Notes: generated by a model not told the origin, from the letters alone. DNA of 6,951 nt from an uncultured Oscillospiraceae bacterium (GCA_934546725.1 CAKTED010000084.1:1-6951), one strand, 5' to 3'. Numbered from the stretch's first letter, positions 1 through 6,449 are shown. A program made the numbers and translations.

Positions 1-1
1 G

Positions 2-145
2 ATCGGCTTCTCCCGGCTTTATCTGTATGTACATTTTCCGTCGGATGTACTGGCGTCAGTGGTCATCGGTACGCTTATCGGAGGAATAACGGTCCGGGCC
101 GTCAAAAAAGTAAAGGCGCTGTCACCCAATACCGCAAAATCCTGA
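2..145 (+). CDS. PAP2-family phosphatase, C-terminal fragment (5' end outside window)
   Basis: Reading frame 2 is open from the window edge to a TGA at 143-145 and gives 47 residues. It begins IGFSRLYLYVHFPSDVLASV, which contains the third signature motif of the PAP2/acid-phosphatase superfamily, S-R-x5-H-x3-D: Ser4 and Arg5, the catalytic His11 and Asp15. A hydrophobic segment (about residues 16-32) and a short basic tail follow, as in the last membrane helix of these integral membrane lipid phosphatases. Family members dephosphorylate undecaprenyl diphosphate, phosphatidylglycerol phosphate or related lipids at the membrane; the substrate cannot be told from this fragment. The start and motifs 1 and 2 lie upstream of the window. 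The gene appears to be the last of its transcript, because only palindromic non-coding DNA follows. The family call is fairly sure; the substrate is unknown. Confidence 0.82.
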   Translation: MGFSRLYLYVHFPSDVLASVVIGTLIGGITVRAVKKVKALSPNTAKS

Positions 146-222
146 TAAGGTCGCGCAAACCGGCAAAAGGGACTGTCGAAAAAGCTTTGTTTGCAGGGCC
201 GGTATGCAATGACCTCGCAGAG

Positions 223-246
223 TTCCGTCATCCGCAGATGACGGAA
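223..246. repeat. Perfect 10-bp hairpin
   Basis: ttccgtcatc (223-232) pairs perfectly with gatgacggaa (237-246) around the 4-nt loop cgca. It lies 78 nt after the PAP2 stop codon. No T-run follows directly (the next bases are taaagttaaat), so it is not a standard intrinsic terminator. It may be one module of the surrounding palindromic element. Confidence 0.65.
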
Positions 247-421
247 TAAAGTTAAATCCCGTTTTTTCCGGGGGCGCCCTCCAGAGGGGCTTCTCTTGCC
301 CCTTCGGGGCAATTCACCTTCTGTACCTCGGAAAAAACTCTTCTCAGCCCGCAAGTGTGCGAGCAGAGCGAGTGCGCGCGGCGGGCTGCATCTCTTCGCG
401 GAAATGCTTGCATTTCTGCGA

Positions 422-448
422 GAGCGTGTCGACTTTATCGACACGCTC
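422..448. repeat. Perfect 11-bp hairpin with TTTA-type loop
   Basis: gagcgtgtcga (422-432) and tcgacacgctc (438-448) are perfect inverted repeats around the loop cttta. The hairpin abuts another on each side (396-421 and 449-479). It resembles the next hairpin in arm pattern (GC-x-GTC against GAC-x-GC) and in its TTTAT loop, so the two may be diverged copies of one module. Confidence 0.7.
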
Positions 449-490
449 AGAGGCTGTCTCTTTATGGGAGACAGCCTCTTTATATATGTA
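449..490 (+). terminator. Hairpin with weak T/AT tail, possible terminator after the PAP2 gene
   Basis: agaggctgtctc (449-460) pairs perfectly with gagacagcctct (468-479) around a 7-nt loop (461-467). On the plus strand the stem is followed by ttatatatgta, which is U-rich but not a clean U-run. This could end transcripts arriving from the PAP2 gene. On the minus strand no T-run follows, so it is a poor terminator for the regulator gene that ends at 518. It is also the right arm of the palindromic element. Confidence 0.4.
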
Positions 491-517
491 ATTGTCCGGC
501 AAAACTGAACGCTGGGA

Positions 518-2230
518 TCACGGCTCCCCGATGAAGCTTTCGATGGCGCTGCGCAGCTTTGAATAGCGGATGACAAAATGGATGGCCGGCGCGTTTCCCT
601 TTGAGATCATTGCCCAGCGGCCCGCGTGTACGGAGATCGAGATATTGTGAAAATCCGTACTGCACGGGATGATGGAATAGCCGGGGTGAGTCCGGGCGTA
701 TTCTTTCGCCTGCTCCAGGTGGAGGCGGTATTCTTCAAAGGTGTAGCGTATATCCTTCGGAAAGAACAGCGTGGAGAGCGGAAGCGCGGGCGCGGATCGG
801 GAAAATTCTTCCTGTGTCAGCACGGGGAAGGAATCGGCTATGGGGCTGTGCGAGAGAATCTGCTCCATGTGCGCGCGCTGCACTGCGGCGTGATCAAGTA
901 CACGCTGCTGCTCCGCGGCGGTCAGGCCGTGTGCAGAAAGCATGGCGGACAGCGTTTCTGCGCGAAGCGTTCCCAACGGCGGCGCAGAGAGAACACGGCA
1001 GCGCGGCCCGATATTCTGCGTACTGGCAAGCTGGAACGCATGGAACGCAGCAGCCTGCCCCTCCCGGTAAATTTCCATAAGCGGCAGCGCCTTTTTCCAG
1101 ATGGCGGCGGCACGTTCGCGGAAATAGCGCAGAGCCTCGCCGCCCTTGACCAGCTCATAGCGCCCGTGCTCATGCGCTCCGGCAATGCATTCGCCGGAAA
1201 GCGCCGCGCTGCCGGAAACGTTGAGAAAATGGCAGTATACATTGTTTTGCACGCCCTTGAGGTAGCACGGCGTGATCTGCCCCGTCATATACAGCGGGAT
1301 CCAGCCCTCCAGTCCCAGCATCAGCTCGTGAAAGGGACGATCCAGATTGTGTACCACATTCAGGTGCAGCCCTTTTTTCAGCAGCACGGCCAGGCCAAAC
1401 ATATACTTTTTTGTAAAGTCCCGATCCTGCGCCATGTCATCCATAGGCATATCGCTGCACAGGAAAACCGGCGCGTCCGATTTACCCAGTGCCGTTGCCT
1501 TGAGAAAATCCAGCTCCCCGCTTTTCATCGCCTCAAGCCCGTAATAGCTCCTGCTAAGCGGGAGCTGAAACGGCACGGTGGGAACCTTCATATCATCAAA
1601 GCGGATGGCGCGGGTATATTCGTTTAAATCAAACTCGTCCAGCTGCTTCAGAAAAGCGGCGACGTCATCGATTCGCTCCGCGTTGTGCCCGCCGAGCCAT
1701 TGAATCAGACTGCGGTAAAGAGCCTCGCTTTCCAGCCCGGACGCATCGACGCCGATCAGCTCGGCGAGTATCGCGCGTTCCGCCGGAGCGTCGCAGCGGC
1801 GGATGACAAAGTCGGCGACAGCGGAGGCAAAGCGCTCGGGATCGGCGGGGCGGCGCTGGCCGCTGCGTATGCGCGAGAGATACGAGGCGTCGTAATTGGT
1901 GCTGCGGGCCAGGTCGGAGACGCTGATGGAAAAGGTCATCAGCAGGCTGTTAAGATTGCGGCGCAGAAGCTCCGCGTCAAAGTCGCTTTCAGGAGGAAAG
2001 AGGCTCAGCCTTTCGCGCACTGCCTCTTCCGTAAGAGAGGCTATCCCACGCGCGGCGGCAAGCCGGGCAATGCCGGAAATGAGCTTTTCGCACTCGGCGG
2101 CGTTTTTCGGCTCGCGCTCGCCGCTGCGATAGCGGCTTACGGTGGCCGGAGAGAGTCCGCAGGCCTCGGCAAGCTCCCGGCCGGAGCAGTTAAGCTGCGA
2201 TACATATTCGTTAAGCTGATCCCTGAACAT
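518..2230 (-). CDS. Double helix-turn-helix (Xre/Cro-type) regulator of unassigned family
   Basis: This 570-residue protein starts at the ATG at 2230 (MFRDQLNEYVSQL), chosen because GGGAGG lies 10 nt upstream and a perfect TATAAT lies further up; an upstream ATG at 2395 lacks these. Two Xre/Cro-like HTH motifs are visible: residues 14-40 (SGRELAEACGLSPATVSRYR, then SGEREP) and residues 102-128 (SVSDLARSTNYDASYLSRIR, then SGQRRP). Both have the usual L-A...S...S-R-x-R-S-G pattern, so a single chain carries two DNA-reading heads. The remaining 440 residues alternate predicted strands and helices, with conserved-looking stretches such as residues 286-300 (KGLHLNVVHNLDRPF) and 308-320 (EGWIPLYMTGQIT); they may form a ligand-sensing domain, but I recognise no named family or catalytic motif. 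It is divergent from the surface-protein gene at 2422 and probably cytoplasmic. DNA binding is well supported; target and signal are unknown. Confidence 0.85.
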   Translation of the reverse strand: MFRDQLNEYVSQLNCSGRELAEACGLSPATVSRYRSGEREPKNAAECEKLISGIARLAAARGIASLTEEAVRERLSLFPPESDFDAELLRRNLNSLLMTFSISVSDLARSTNYDASYLSRIRSGQRRPADPERFASAVADFVIRRCDAPAERAILAELIGVDASGLESEALYRSLIQWLGGHNAERIDDVAAFLKQLDEFDLNEYTRAIRFDDMKVPTVPFQLPLSRSYYGLEAMKSGELDFLKATALGKSDAPVFLCSDMPMDDMAQDRDFTKKYMFGLAVLLKKGLHLNVVHNLDRPFHELMLGLEGWIPLYMTGQITPCYLKGVQNNVYCHFLNVSGSAALSGECIAGAHEHGRYELVKGGEALRYFRERAAAIWKKALPLMEIYREGQAAAFHAFQLASTQNIGPRCRVLSAPPLGTLRAETLSAMLSAHGLTAAEQQRVLDHAAVQRAHMEQILSHSPIADSFPVLTQEEFSRSAPALPLSTLFFPKDIRYTFEEYRLHLEQAKEYARTHPGYSIIPCSTDFHNISISVHAGRWAMISKGNAPAIHFVIRYSKLRSAIESFIGEP

Positions 2231-2240
2231 ATGGCTTTTT

Positions 2241-2246
2241 CCTCCC
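2241..2246 (-). promoter_or_regulatory. Ribosome binding site that fixes the regulator start
   Basis: On the minus strand GGGAGG is followed by a 10-nt spacer and ATG at 2230. The spacing is slightly long but the match is strong. It favours the 570-residue form over the 625-residue reading that would start at 2395. Confidence 0.75.
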
Positions 2247-2266
2247 GGACAGGCAATATCAGGCTC

Positions 2267-2272
2267 ATTATA
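2267..2272 (-). promoter_or_regulatory. -10 box (TATAAT) for the double-HTH regulator gene
   Basis: A consensus TATAAT reads leftward here, about 37 bp before the regulator ATG. This predicts transcription starting near 2260 and a leader of about 30 nt. No good -35 hexamer is visible at 16-18 bp spacing (best about 2 of 6), so the promoter may need an activator, or the box may be fortuitous. Confidence 0.5.
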
Positions 2273-2334
2273 CAATACTTCCCACAGAAAGAAAAGAAAT
2301 TTCCGCTCTGTCCGTGACAAAGCAGAAACGCATG

Positions 2335-2363
2335 ATGAAAGCGGCGCCTTCTTCTGATAAAAT
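2335..2363 (+). promoter_or_regulatory. Extended -10 promoter for the SLH surface-protein gene
   Basis: TGATAAAAT at 2355-2363 gives an extended -10 (TG-n-TAAAAT, 5 of 6 to TATAAT). Exactly 17 bp upstream is ATGAAA at 2335-2340, matching 4 of 6 to TTGACA. The predicted start of transcription is near 2370, giving a leader of about 50 nt before the ATG at 2422. It is a sigma-A type promoter by inference. It lies between two divergent genes, so a regulator bound here could affect both. Confidence 0.5.
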
Positions 2364-2421
2364 GAGAAACAGGAATATATCCCCATTGGTTCCATTTATT
2401 TATAGAAGGGAAGGAAATGCT

Positions 2422-5400
2422 ATGAAAAAACGAATGACAGGCGTCCTGCTGGCCGTCTGCCTGTGCCTGACGCTTTTGCCGACGGGGGTGTTCGCGGCAT
2501 ATGAACCGCCCACGGAGGTCGGCAATGTCGCCGTCTCCGTCACGGCCCCCACGGTGGGGAGCGCGATCGCGGCATCTGAGCCAACGGTCGAGGCCGGTCA
2601 GCCGTACTTTCTGGACAGCGGCAGCTGGACCCGTGTAGCCGCCGAGGGCTGCGCGGCGAATGTTGACGGCTGGGGCTCCGGTGGAGAGACCTTTGCGGAC
2701 GGCAGCTGGTACCTGCTGAGCGCCAGACTGCTGCTGGATTACGGCTATGTTTATGCCGAAAGCGTGACGGCGGCGGTTCCCGGCGCCGAAAGGATCGAAG
2801 TCAGGAGATACAGGGACGATTCCGTTTTTGTTTCCGCGTGGTTCAAAGTGGGCAGTCCTGCGGCAGCGGCGAATATTGACAGCGTTTCGGTCTCCGATAT
2901 ACCGACGGAGCGCAGGGATAAGGTCGGCGACTGGACGGACGCCATCCAGAAGGCAGCGGTCAGCGAAAATTGCAGGATATCCTATGCCTCTCTTTATGAG
3001 TGGGACAGCAAGGACAATTACTGGAGTGCCTGTTACAGTTCCGATACCACCGACGGCGCAAAAATCTACGGTACAAGGCTGACCGTCAACACCACGCCGG
3101 GGCATGTCTTTACCGACAGCACCACCGTCACGGTAAGCGGCGGCAATGCCGAAATTGTGGAGCGCAGCATGGATGAGCTGAAGGTTTTCGTGCCCTTCGG
3201 CAATGTGACCGTCAGCAGCGTTGAGGTGGAAAGCGACACCTGGCCCATAGACGGCAATACGATCCGCAAGGATGCGGAAAACTTCTCCATCGATGCGGAA
3301 TACCTGGGCTATACGCTGGAATCCGCGCGCTTCCAGATCAAAGACGCGGGCGGAGAATACCGCGACCTGAACGGGAACGAGACACGGTTCAGCGGTTACA
3401 GCGATTACCGCGTCATCGCCGTGCTGAAGGCCAGAGACTACGCGTCCTTTGCCGACAGCGTTACCGGCGACTTCAACGGAAAAAGCGGCGTGACCTGCGA
3501 GATAAGCGACGGCGGCAAAACCTGCACCGTCACACGCGGCTGCGCCGTTTATGATCCGGTTTATACATATCCCGCAAACAATCCCAATAACCATATCAAC
3601 GGCGTTGACATCTACCGCCCTGACCCCAAAGCGGGCGAAAAGCGCGTACTGGGCGAATTTGCGCCGACGGCCGGACAGGTAAGACTGGCGGGCGCTAACG
3701 CAAATACGGGCTGGTATGAGGTGCCCTATGTGGGAAGTACCACAAGGCTGAAAACGCTGGGGGCCGACGATACCTTTGAGGCGGGGAAAATATATCTCTC
3801 CACTCTGAGGCTGAGCAATCAGGACGGATACCGTTTTGGCGAGGGCTTCACCGTTTCCTTCAGGCAGCCGGACGGCTCGCTCAGCAATTACGCCCTGATG
3901 GACTGCACAAGGGATAGCGCAAGAGAAAAAGAGTACAGCATCTGGTATACCGTGGGCGAGGTGACGCAGCAGGCCATAACGCAGGTCGCCATAACCGGCC
4001 CGGAGCCGGAAAACGGCACGATCGATACCTCTGACCTCAGCAAATTCCAGGCAGGCGGCGTGACGGTGACCTCCGCAAGCTATTATTCCTACGGCTATCT
4101 GAATCTGACGCTCCAGCCCCGGTCCGGCCATTACTTCGGGCGCACGGTGACCGTGACGTATAACGGAAAGAGCGCGGAGGTTTCCGATTCGTTCCTCAGC
4201 GGACAGCGCTTTGACGTAAAGTATGCCCGCGTGAATTATAACGATACTCCGGCGGTCGACGTAACCGTTTCCGGTATCACGGCCATGGGCAGAGCCTATG
4301 ACGGTACCACCGTGGCCGCGCTCACCGGCGGCACGCTGGACGGCGTGGCCGAAGGCGACGATGTGAGTCTTGATATGACCGGCGTTACAGCCGCCTTTGC
4401 TGACGGAAACGTCGGAACGGCGAAGCCCGTAACCGTCACAGGCAAGCCTGGGCTTACGGGTGCTGACGCCGGTAAATATACCCTGATCCAACCCGACCTC
4501 AGCGGTCTTACGGCGGACATTACCCCCTGCGAGAGCTTTACCGATGCCACCGAAAGAAACCAGACCATCCGGGTGGGCGGGAGCAGCTTCTCTGAGCCGC
4601 GTTTCACCGGCGTGACCGTGGGCGGCTCGGCCGAGGCCGTAGACGGCGATGTGGTATATACGCTTGAGCGGAATACGGCGGAGCCTGCCGACATTGCCGC
4701 CGCGCTGAAGGAGCTGAAGGCCGGAGAAAAGCTCGAGATCGGCTATACCTTCACCGCGAAGGGCACTTATAAAGGTACCGCGAAGGGGACCGTCACCGTT
4801 ACCGCGCAGGAATATACCGGGGGTTCCTCAGGCTCTCAGAGCTATGCGGTCAATGTGACAGCCGCCGAGCACGGCAGCGTGACGGCTGACCGGCGTTATG
4901 CCGGACGCGGCGATACCGTTACGATCACGGTGAAGCCGGACAGCGGCTATGTGCTGAAGACCGTAACAGTTACCGACGTAAACGGCAATGAGCTGGAGCT
5001 TACGGATAAGGGCAACGGTACATATACCTTTACCATGCCCTCCGGCAGGGTCGAGGTCCGGGCAGGCTTTGCGGAGGATAACGGCGCTCAGGGCCTCTTT
5101 GCGGATGTCCCGGCGGACAGCTATTATTACGATGCGGTCAGGTGGGCCGTCGAAGCGGATATCACCGGCGGCGTTGGCGGCGGGCTGTTTGCACCCGATA
5201 GCGCCTGCACCCGCGCGCAGGCCGTGACCTTCCTCTGGCGCGCGGCAGGCTCTCCGACAGTCGAAAGCACGGGCGGCTTTGCTGATGTTGCCGGTGACAG
5301 CTATTACGCGCAGGCCGTGGCCTGGGCCGTTAAAAACGGCATTACGGACGGGACCGGACCCGAGCTGTTTTCTCCCGACGCGGACTGCACCCGCGCTCAG

Positions 5401-5625
5401 ATCGCCGCCTTCCTGTACCGCTATATGCAGTCCAGAGGCGAGGGCTTTACAGGCGCATGGATGTTCCAGCTCCCGTTCACCGATGTACCCGAGTGGTGCT
5501 ATGAGGCTGTCGCCTGGTGCTATATGAAGGGCGTGACCGACGGCACCTCCGCAGCGACCTTCTCTCCCGATGCCGACTGCACGAGAGCGCAGATACTTAC
5601 CTTCCTTTACCGCTGCATGGGCTGA
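2422..5625 (+). CDS. Secreted multidomain surface protein with three C-terminal SLH domains
   Basis: The ATG at 2422 is preceded by GGAAGGA at 7 nt spacing and opens a classic signal peptide: MKKR, a hydrophobic core, and likely cleavage after VFA (residue 25). The mature chain has an N-terminal half (about 30-600) of beta-rich segments with five loosely related strand motifs (near 90-119, 212-238, 327-351, 452-480 and 556-580; pattern Y-x-L-x-L...G-Y/H-x-F...V-T-V). A YDG domain follows at about 612-702 (GRAYDGTT, then GTAKPVTVTG). An Ig-like segment covers 703-800 and a bacterial-repeat/InlB B-repeat-like domain 807-886 (AAEHGSVTA, VKPDSGYVLKTVTVTD). SLH domains lie at 892-945, 952-1008 and 1017-1067. 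SLH domains hold proteins non-covalently on secondary cell-wall polymers, so this is a cell-surface protein, perhaps an adhesin or structural protein; no enzymatic domain is seen. It is transcribed alone, between a divergent promoter and a strong terminator. Confidence 0.92.
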   Translation: MKKRMTGVLLAVCLCLTLLPTGVFAAYEPPTEVGNVAVSVTAPTVGSAIAASEPTVEAGQPYFLDSGSWTRVAAEGCAANVDGWGSGGETFADGSWYLLSARLLLDYGYVYAESVTAAVPGAERIEVRRYRDDSVFVSAWFKVGSPAAAANIDSVSVSDIPTERRDKVGDWTDAIQKAAVSENCRISYASLYEWDSKDNYWSACYSSDTTDGAKIYGTRLTVNTTPGHVFTDSTTVTVSGGNAEIVERSMDELKVFVPFGNVTVSSVEVESDTWPIDGNTIRKDAENFSIDAEYLGYTLESARFQIKDAGGEYRDLNGNETRFSGYSDYRVIAVLKARDYASFADSVTGDFNGKSGVTCEISDGGKTCTVTRGCAVYDPVYTYPANNPNNHINGVDIYRPDPKAGEKRVLGEFAPTAGQVRLAGANANTGWYEVPYVGSTTRLKTLGADDTFEAGKIYLSTLRLSNQDGYRFGEGFTVSFRQPDGSLSNYALMDCTRDSAREKEYSIWYTVGEVTQQAITQVAITGPEPENGTIDTSDLSKFQAGGVTVTSASYYSYGYLNLTLQPRSGHYFGRTVTVTYNGKSAEVSDSFLSGQRFDVKYARVNYNDTPAVDVTVSGITAMGRAYDGTTVAALTGGTLDGVAEGDDVSLDMTGVTAAFADGNVGTAKPVTVTGKPGLTGADAGKYTLIQPDLSGLTADITPCESFTDATERNQTIRVGGSSFSEPRFTGVTVGGSAEAVDGDVVYTLERNTAEPADIAAALKELKAGEKLEIGYTFTAKGTYKGTAKGTVTVTAQEYTGGSSGSQSYAVNVTAAEHGSVTADRRYAGRGDTVTITVKPDSGYVLKTVTVTDVNGNELELTDKGNGTYTFTMPSGRVEVRAGFAEDNGAQGLFADVPADSYYYDAVRWAVEADITGGVGGGLFAPDSACTRAQAVTFLWRAAGSPTVESTGGFADVAGDSYYAQAVAWAVKNGITDGTGPELFSPDADCTRAQIAAFLYRYMQSRGEGFTGAWMFQLPFTDVPEWCYEAVAWCYMKGVTDGTSAATFSPDADCTRAQILTFLYRCMG

Positions 5626-5656
5626 GCGTCAGAGCGTAAATTTGCGGCAAACGTAT

Positions 5657-5694
5657 AAAAACAGGGCCACTCCGCGAGGAGTGGCCCTGTTTTT
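5657..5694. terminator. Strong bidirectional intrinsic terminator
   Basis: A perfect 17-bp stem runs from 5657 to 5673 (aaaaacagggccactcc) and pairs with 5678-5694 around the tetraloop GCGA, a GNRA-type loop. The A-run on the left and T-run on the right are both within the stem, so it works as a terminator in either direction. It begins 31 nt after the SLH-protein stop codon and is the obvious end of that transcript. It could also stop read-through from the leftward genes on its right. Confidence 0.93.
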
Positions 5695-5700
5695 GTATAA

Positions 5701-5726
5701 CGAAAACCCCACGCCGGGGGTTGTTT
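5701..5726 (-). terminator. Likely terminator for the leftward MarR/ABC operon
   Basis: aacccc (5705-5710) pairs with ggggtt (5717-5722) around a 6-nt loop. Read on the minus strand the hairpin runs directly into TTTT (5706-5703), placing it about 80 nt after the ABC remnant's stop at 5806. The stem is short, so confidence is moderate; the stronger hairpin at 5657-5694 would serve as a backup. Confidence 0.5.
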
Positions 5727-5805
5727 ATTTATAATTCGACAACTGCCGAACATAACAACAATCTGCATTGATCAGACATTTCTCTCTGCTGATTTGCTTT
5801 ATTCC

Positions 5806-6084
5806 TTATGAAGCGATTCTGTCCTCAAACTGGCTGTTATACAGGTCGGCGTAGAAGCCGCCGCGCTGCATCAGCTCCTCATGCGTTCCGCTCTCAATCA
5901 CATCGCCGTCGCGCATGACAAGGATAATATCCGCCGTAGTGCCGGCGGTCTTGATAAGCGTTGTCAGCTCGGTCATATAATCTGGCAGACGCAGATCAAA
6001 ATAGACCTGTATCACAACGAACACCAGGCAAAGAAGCGCCATCATTTTTTCTTTTAGACGCATGTTTTTCAGCAGGTTGATCAT
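5806..6084 (-). pseudogene. ABC exporter remnant: N-terminus fused in frame to C-terminus, ATPase core missing
   Basis: This open 92-residue frame joins the two ends of ABC-exporter proteins. Residues 1-47 ([15 protein letters not shown], a hydrophobic segment, then [15 protein letters not shown]) match the start of a half-transporter: a basic cap, the first transmembrane helix and the LPDYM-S/T-E-x-TTLI segment. Residues 51-92 ([11 protein letters not shown], then [23 protein letters not shown]) match the extreme C-terminus of a nucleotide-binding domain, just after its H-loop. Walker A, signature, Walker B, H-loop and five transmembrane helices are absent, so it cannot hydrolyse ATP or export. 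Full family members are about 580-750 residues. The start has a good ribosome binding site (AGGAG overlapping the MarR stop) and lies 9 nt after MarR. The two ends may come from the first and second genes of a heterodimeric exporter pair, making this one deletion across two genes. Confidence 0.85.
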
Positions 6085-6093
6085 GGTTATCTC

Positions 6094-6369
6094 CTATTCT
6101 TTCGTTGAAAGTCCGTTTCTTCGGATCTCTTCGATATTCACAAGTCTGTCGACATGAACGGATACGATTCCGGTTTTAAGTCCTCGGCATCGACAAATAT
6201 CTCCCGCCGTATTGCTGTCCGGATTATTTGCGATAAACATCAGAATATCAATGGCCATAGGCGGAAGCCCCGTATCCTTGCAGATGGCCTGCAGCGCAGT
6301 ATGATACGCTTCGATAAATCGGTTTGCACTATTGAACATCTTCGATGCGGTGCAGTTCCAATTATTCAT
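6094..6369 (-). pseudogene. MarR-family repressor with internal in-frame deletion
   Basis: Residues 1-77 follow the usual N-terminal half of a MarR regulator: helix 1 (MFNSANRFIEAYHTALQAIC), then TGLPPMAIDILMFIANNP and the helix-turn-helix TAGDICRCRGLKTGIVSVHV ending VDRLV. The winged-hairpin segment that should follow (usually with a D-x-R motif) and the next helix are missing. The frame jumps to NIEEIRRNGLSTKE, which looks like the C-terminal tail of such proteins. The total is 91 residues against about 145-165 normally, so roughly 60 residues are gone. The recognition helix is kept but the wing and most of the dimer interface are lost, so function is doubtful. Start: GGAGGG 5 nt before ATG at 6369. 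A TTGACA-type promoter and a palindrome precede it, and it is coupled to the ABC remnant. A short novel MarR-like protein is the alternative. Confidence 0.75.
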
Positions 6370-6392
6370 GGTTACCCTCCAATTATAGAAAC

Positions 6393-6404
6393 TCTAATAT
6401 TAGA
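6393..6404. promoter_or_regulatory. Perfect 12-bp palindrome, likely MarR operator
   Basis: tctaatattaga is its own reverse complement. It lies 24 bp upstream of the MarR ATG and just downstream of the proposed -10 box. MarR proteins are commonly autoregulated by binding AT-rich palindromes of this kind over their own promoter, so this is a plausible operator. Binding is inferred, and the present MarR product may no longer be able to use it. Confidence 0.55.
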
Positions 6405-6413
6405 ATATCTGCC

Positions 6414-6442
6414 ATGCTATCAGCTTTTCCGGTGGCTGTCAA
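6414..6442 (-). promoter_or_regulatory. Promoter for the MarR/ABC operon
   Basis: On the minus strand a consensus TTGACA (6442-6437) is followed by a 17-bp spacer and TAGCAT (6419-6414; 4 of 6 to TATAAT). Transcription would start near 6407, directly at the palindrome 6393-6404, so a repressor bound there would block initiation. The -35 is perfect and the -10 is weak. Confidence 0.5.
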
Positions 6443-6449
6443 TAGATTT

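Larger units (their letters stand above)
165..482. repeat. Palindrome-rich intergenic element (MITE/REP-like)
   Basis: This gene-free stretch is unusually dense in inverted repeats: stems at 223-232/237-246, 297-302/306-311, 345-352/381-388, 396-406/411-421, 422-432/438-448 and 449-460/468-479. The last three sit back to back. The outer ends match each other inverted: 165-177 (aaaagggactgtc) against the complement of 470-482 (taaagaggctgtc), 10 of 13 positions. A 9-bp direct repeat, ccggcaaaa, lies at 160-168 and again at 496-504. ORFs can be drawn through it on both strands but have no ribosome binding site or recognisable domain. Together this suggests a non-autonomous mobile or dispersed intergenic repeat; a structured RNA or a cluster of terminators is the alternative. 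The duplicated 9-mer does not abut the right terminal repeat exactly (13 bp gap), so a simple insertion is not proven. Confidence 0.5.

Noticed and set aside
146..517. CRISPR array in the repeat-rich intergenic region
   Set aside because: There are no regularly spaced identical direct repeats; the structure is a set of different inverted repeats with no spacers and no cas genes.
19..576. 185-codon minus-strand frame and 70-codon plus-strand frame through the palindromic region
   Set aside because: No ribosome binding site or domain; the minus frame overlaps the PAP2 C-terminus and the regulator's end. These are translations of the repeat element.
2246..2314. Inverted 7-mers cggacag (2246-2252) and ctgtccg (2308-2314) flanking the regulator promoter as operator arms
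   Set aside because: Seven-base arms 55 bp apart are expected about once by chance in a region this size, and nothing else supports them.
2231..2395. N-terminal extension of the regulator from an ATG at 2395
   Set aside because: The extension crosses the TATAAT box and the ribosome binding site of the ATG at 2230, has no good ribosome binding site of its own, and its residues look like translated promoter DNA.
2443..2470. Lipoprotein box in the SLH protein signal peptide (cysteines in LAVCLC)
   Set aside because: The residue before the first Cys is Val rather than Gly/Ala/Ser, and the Cys sits mid-core. A signal peptidase I site (VFA) at the right distance fits better.
2137..4491. 784-codon open frame on the minus strand opposite the SLH-protein gene
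   Set aside because: It is antisense to a gene with clear domains and overlaps the regulator's start. Its composition (runs of R, G, H, A) is that of a shadow frame in GC-rich coding DNA, and no domain is recognisable.
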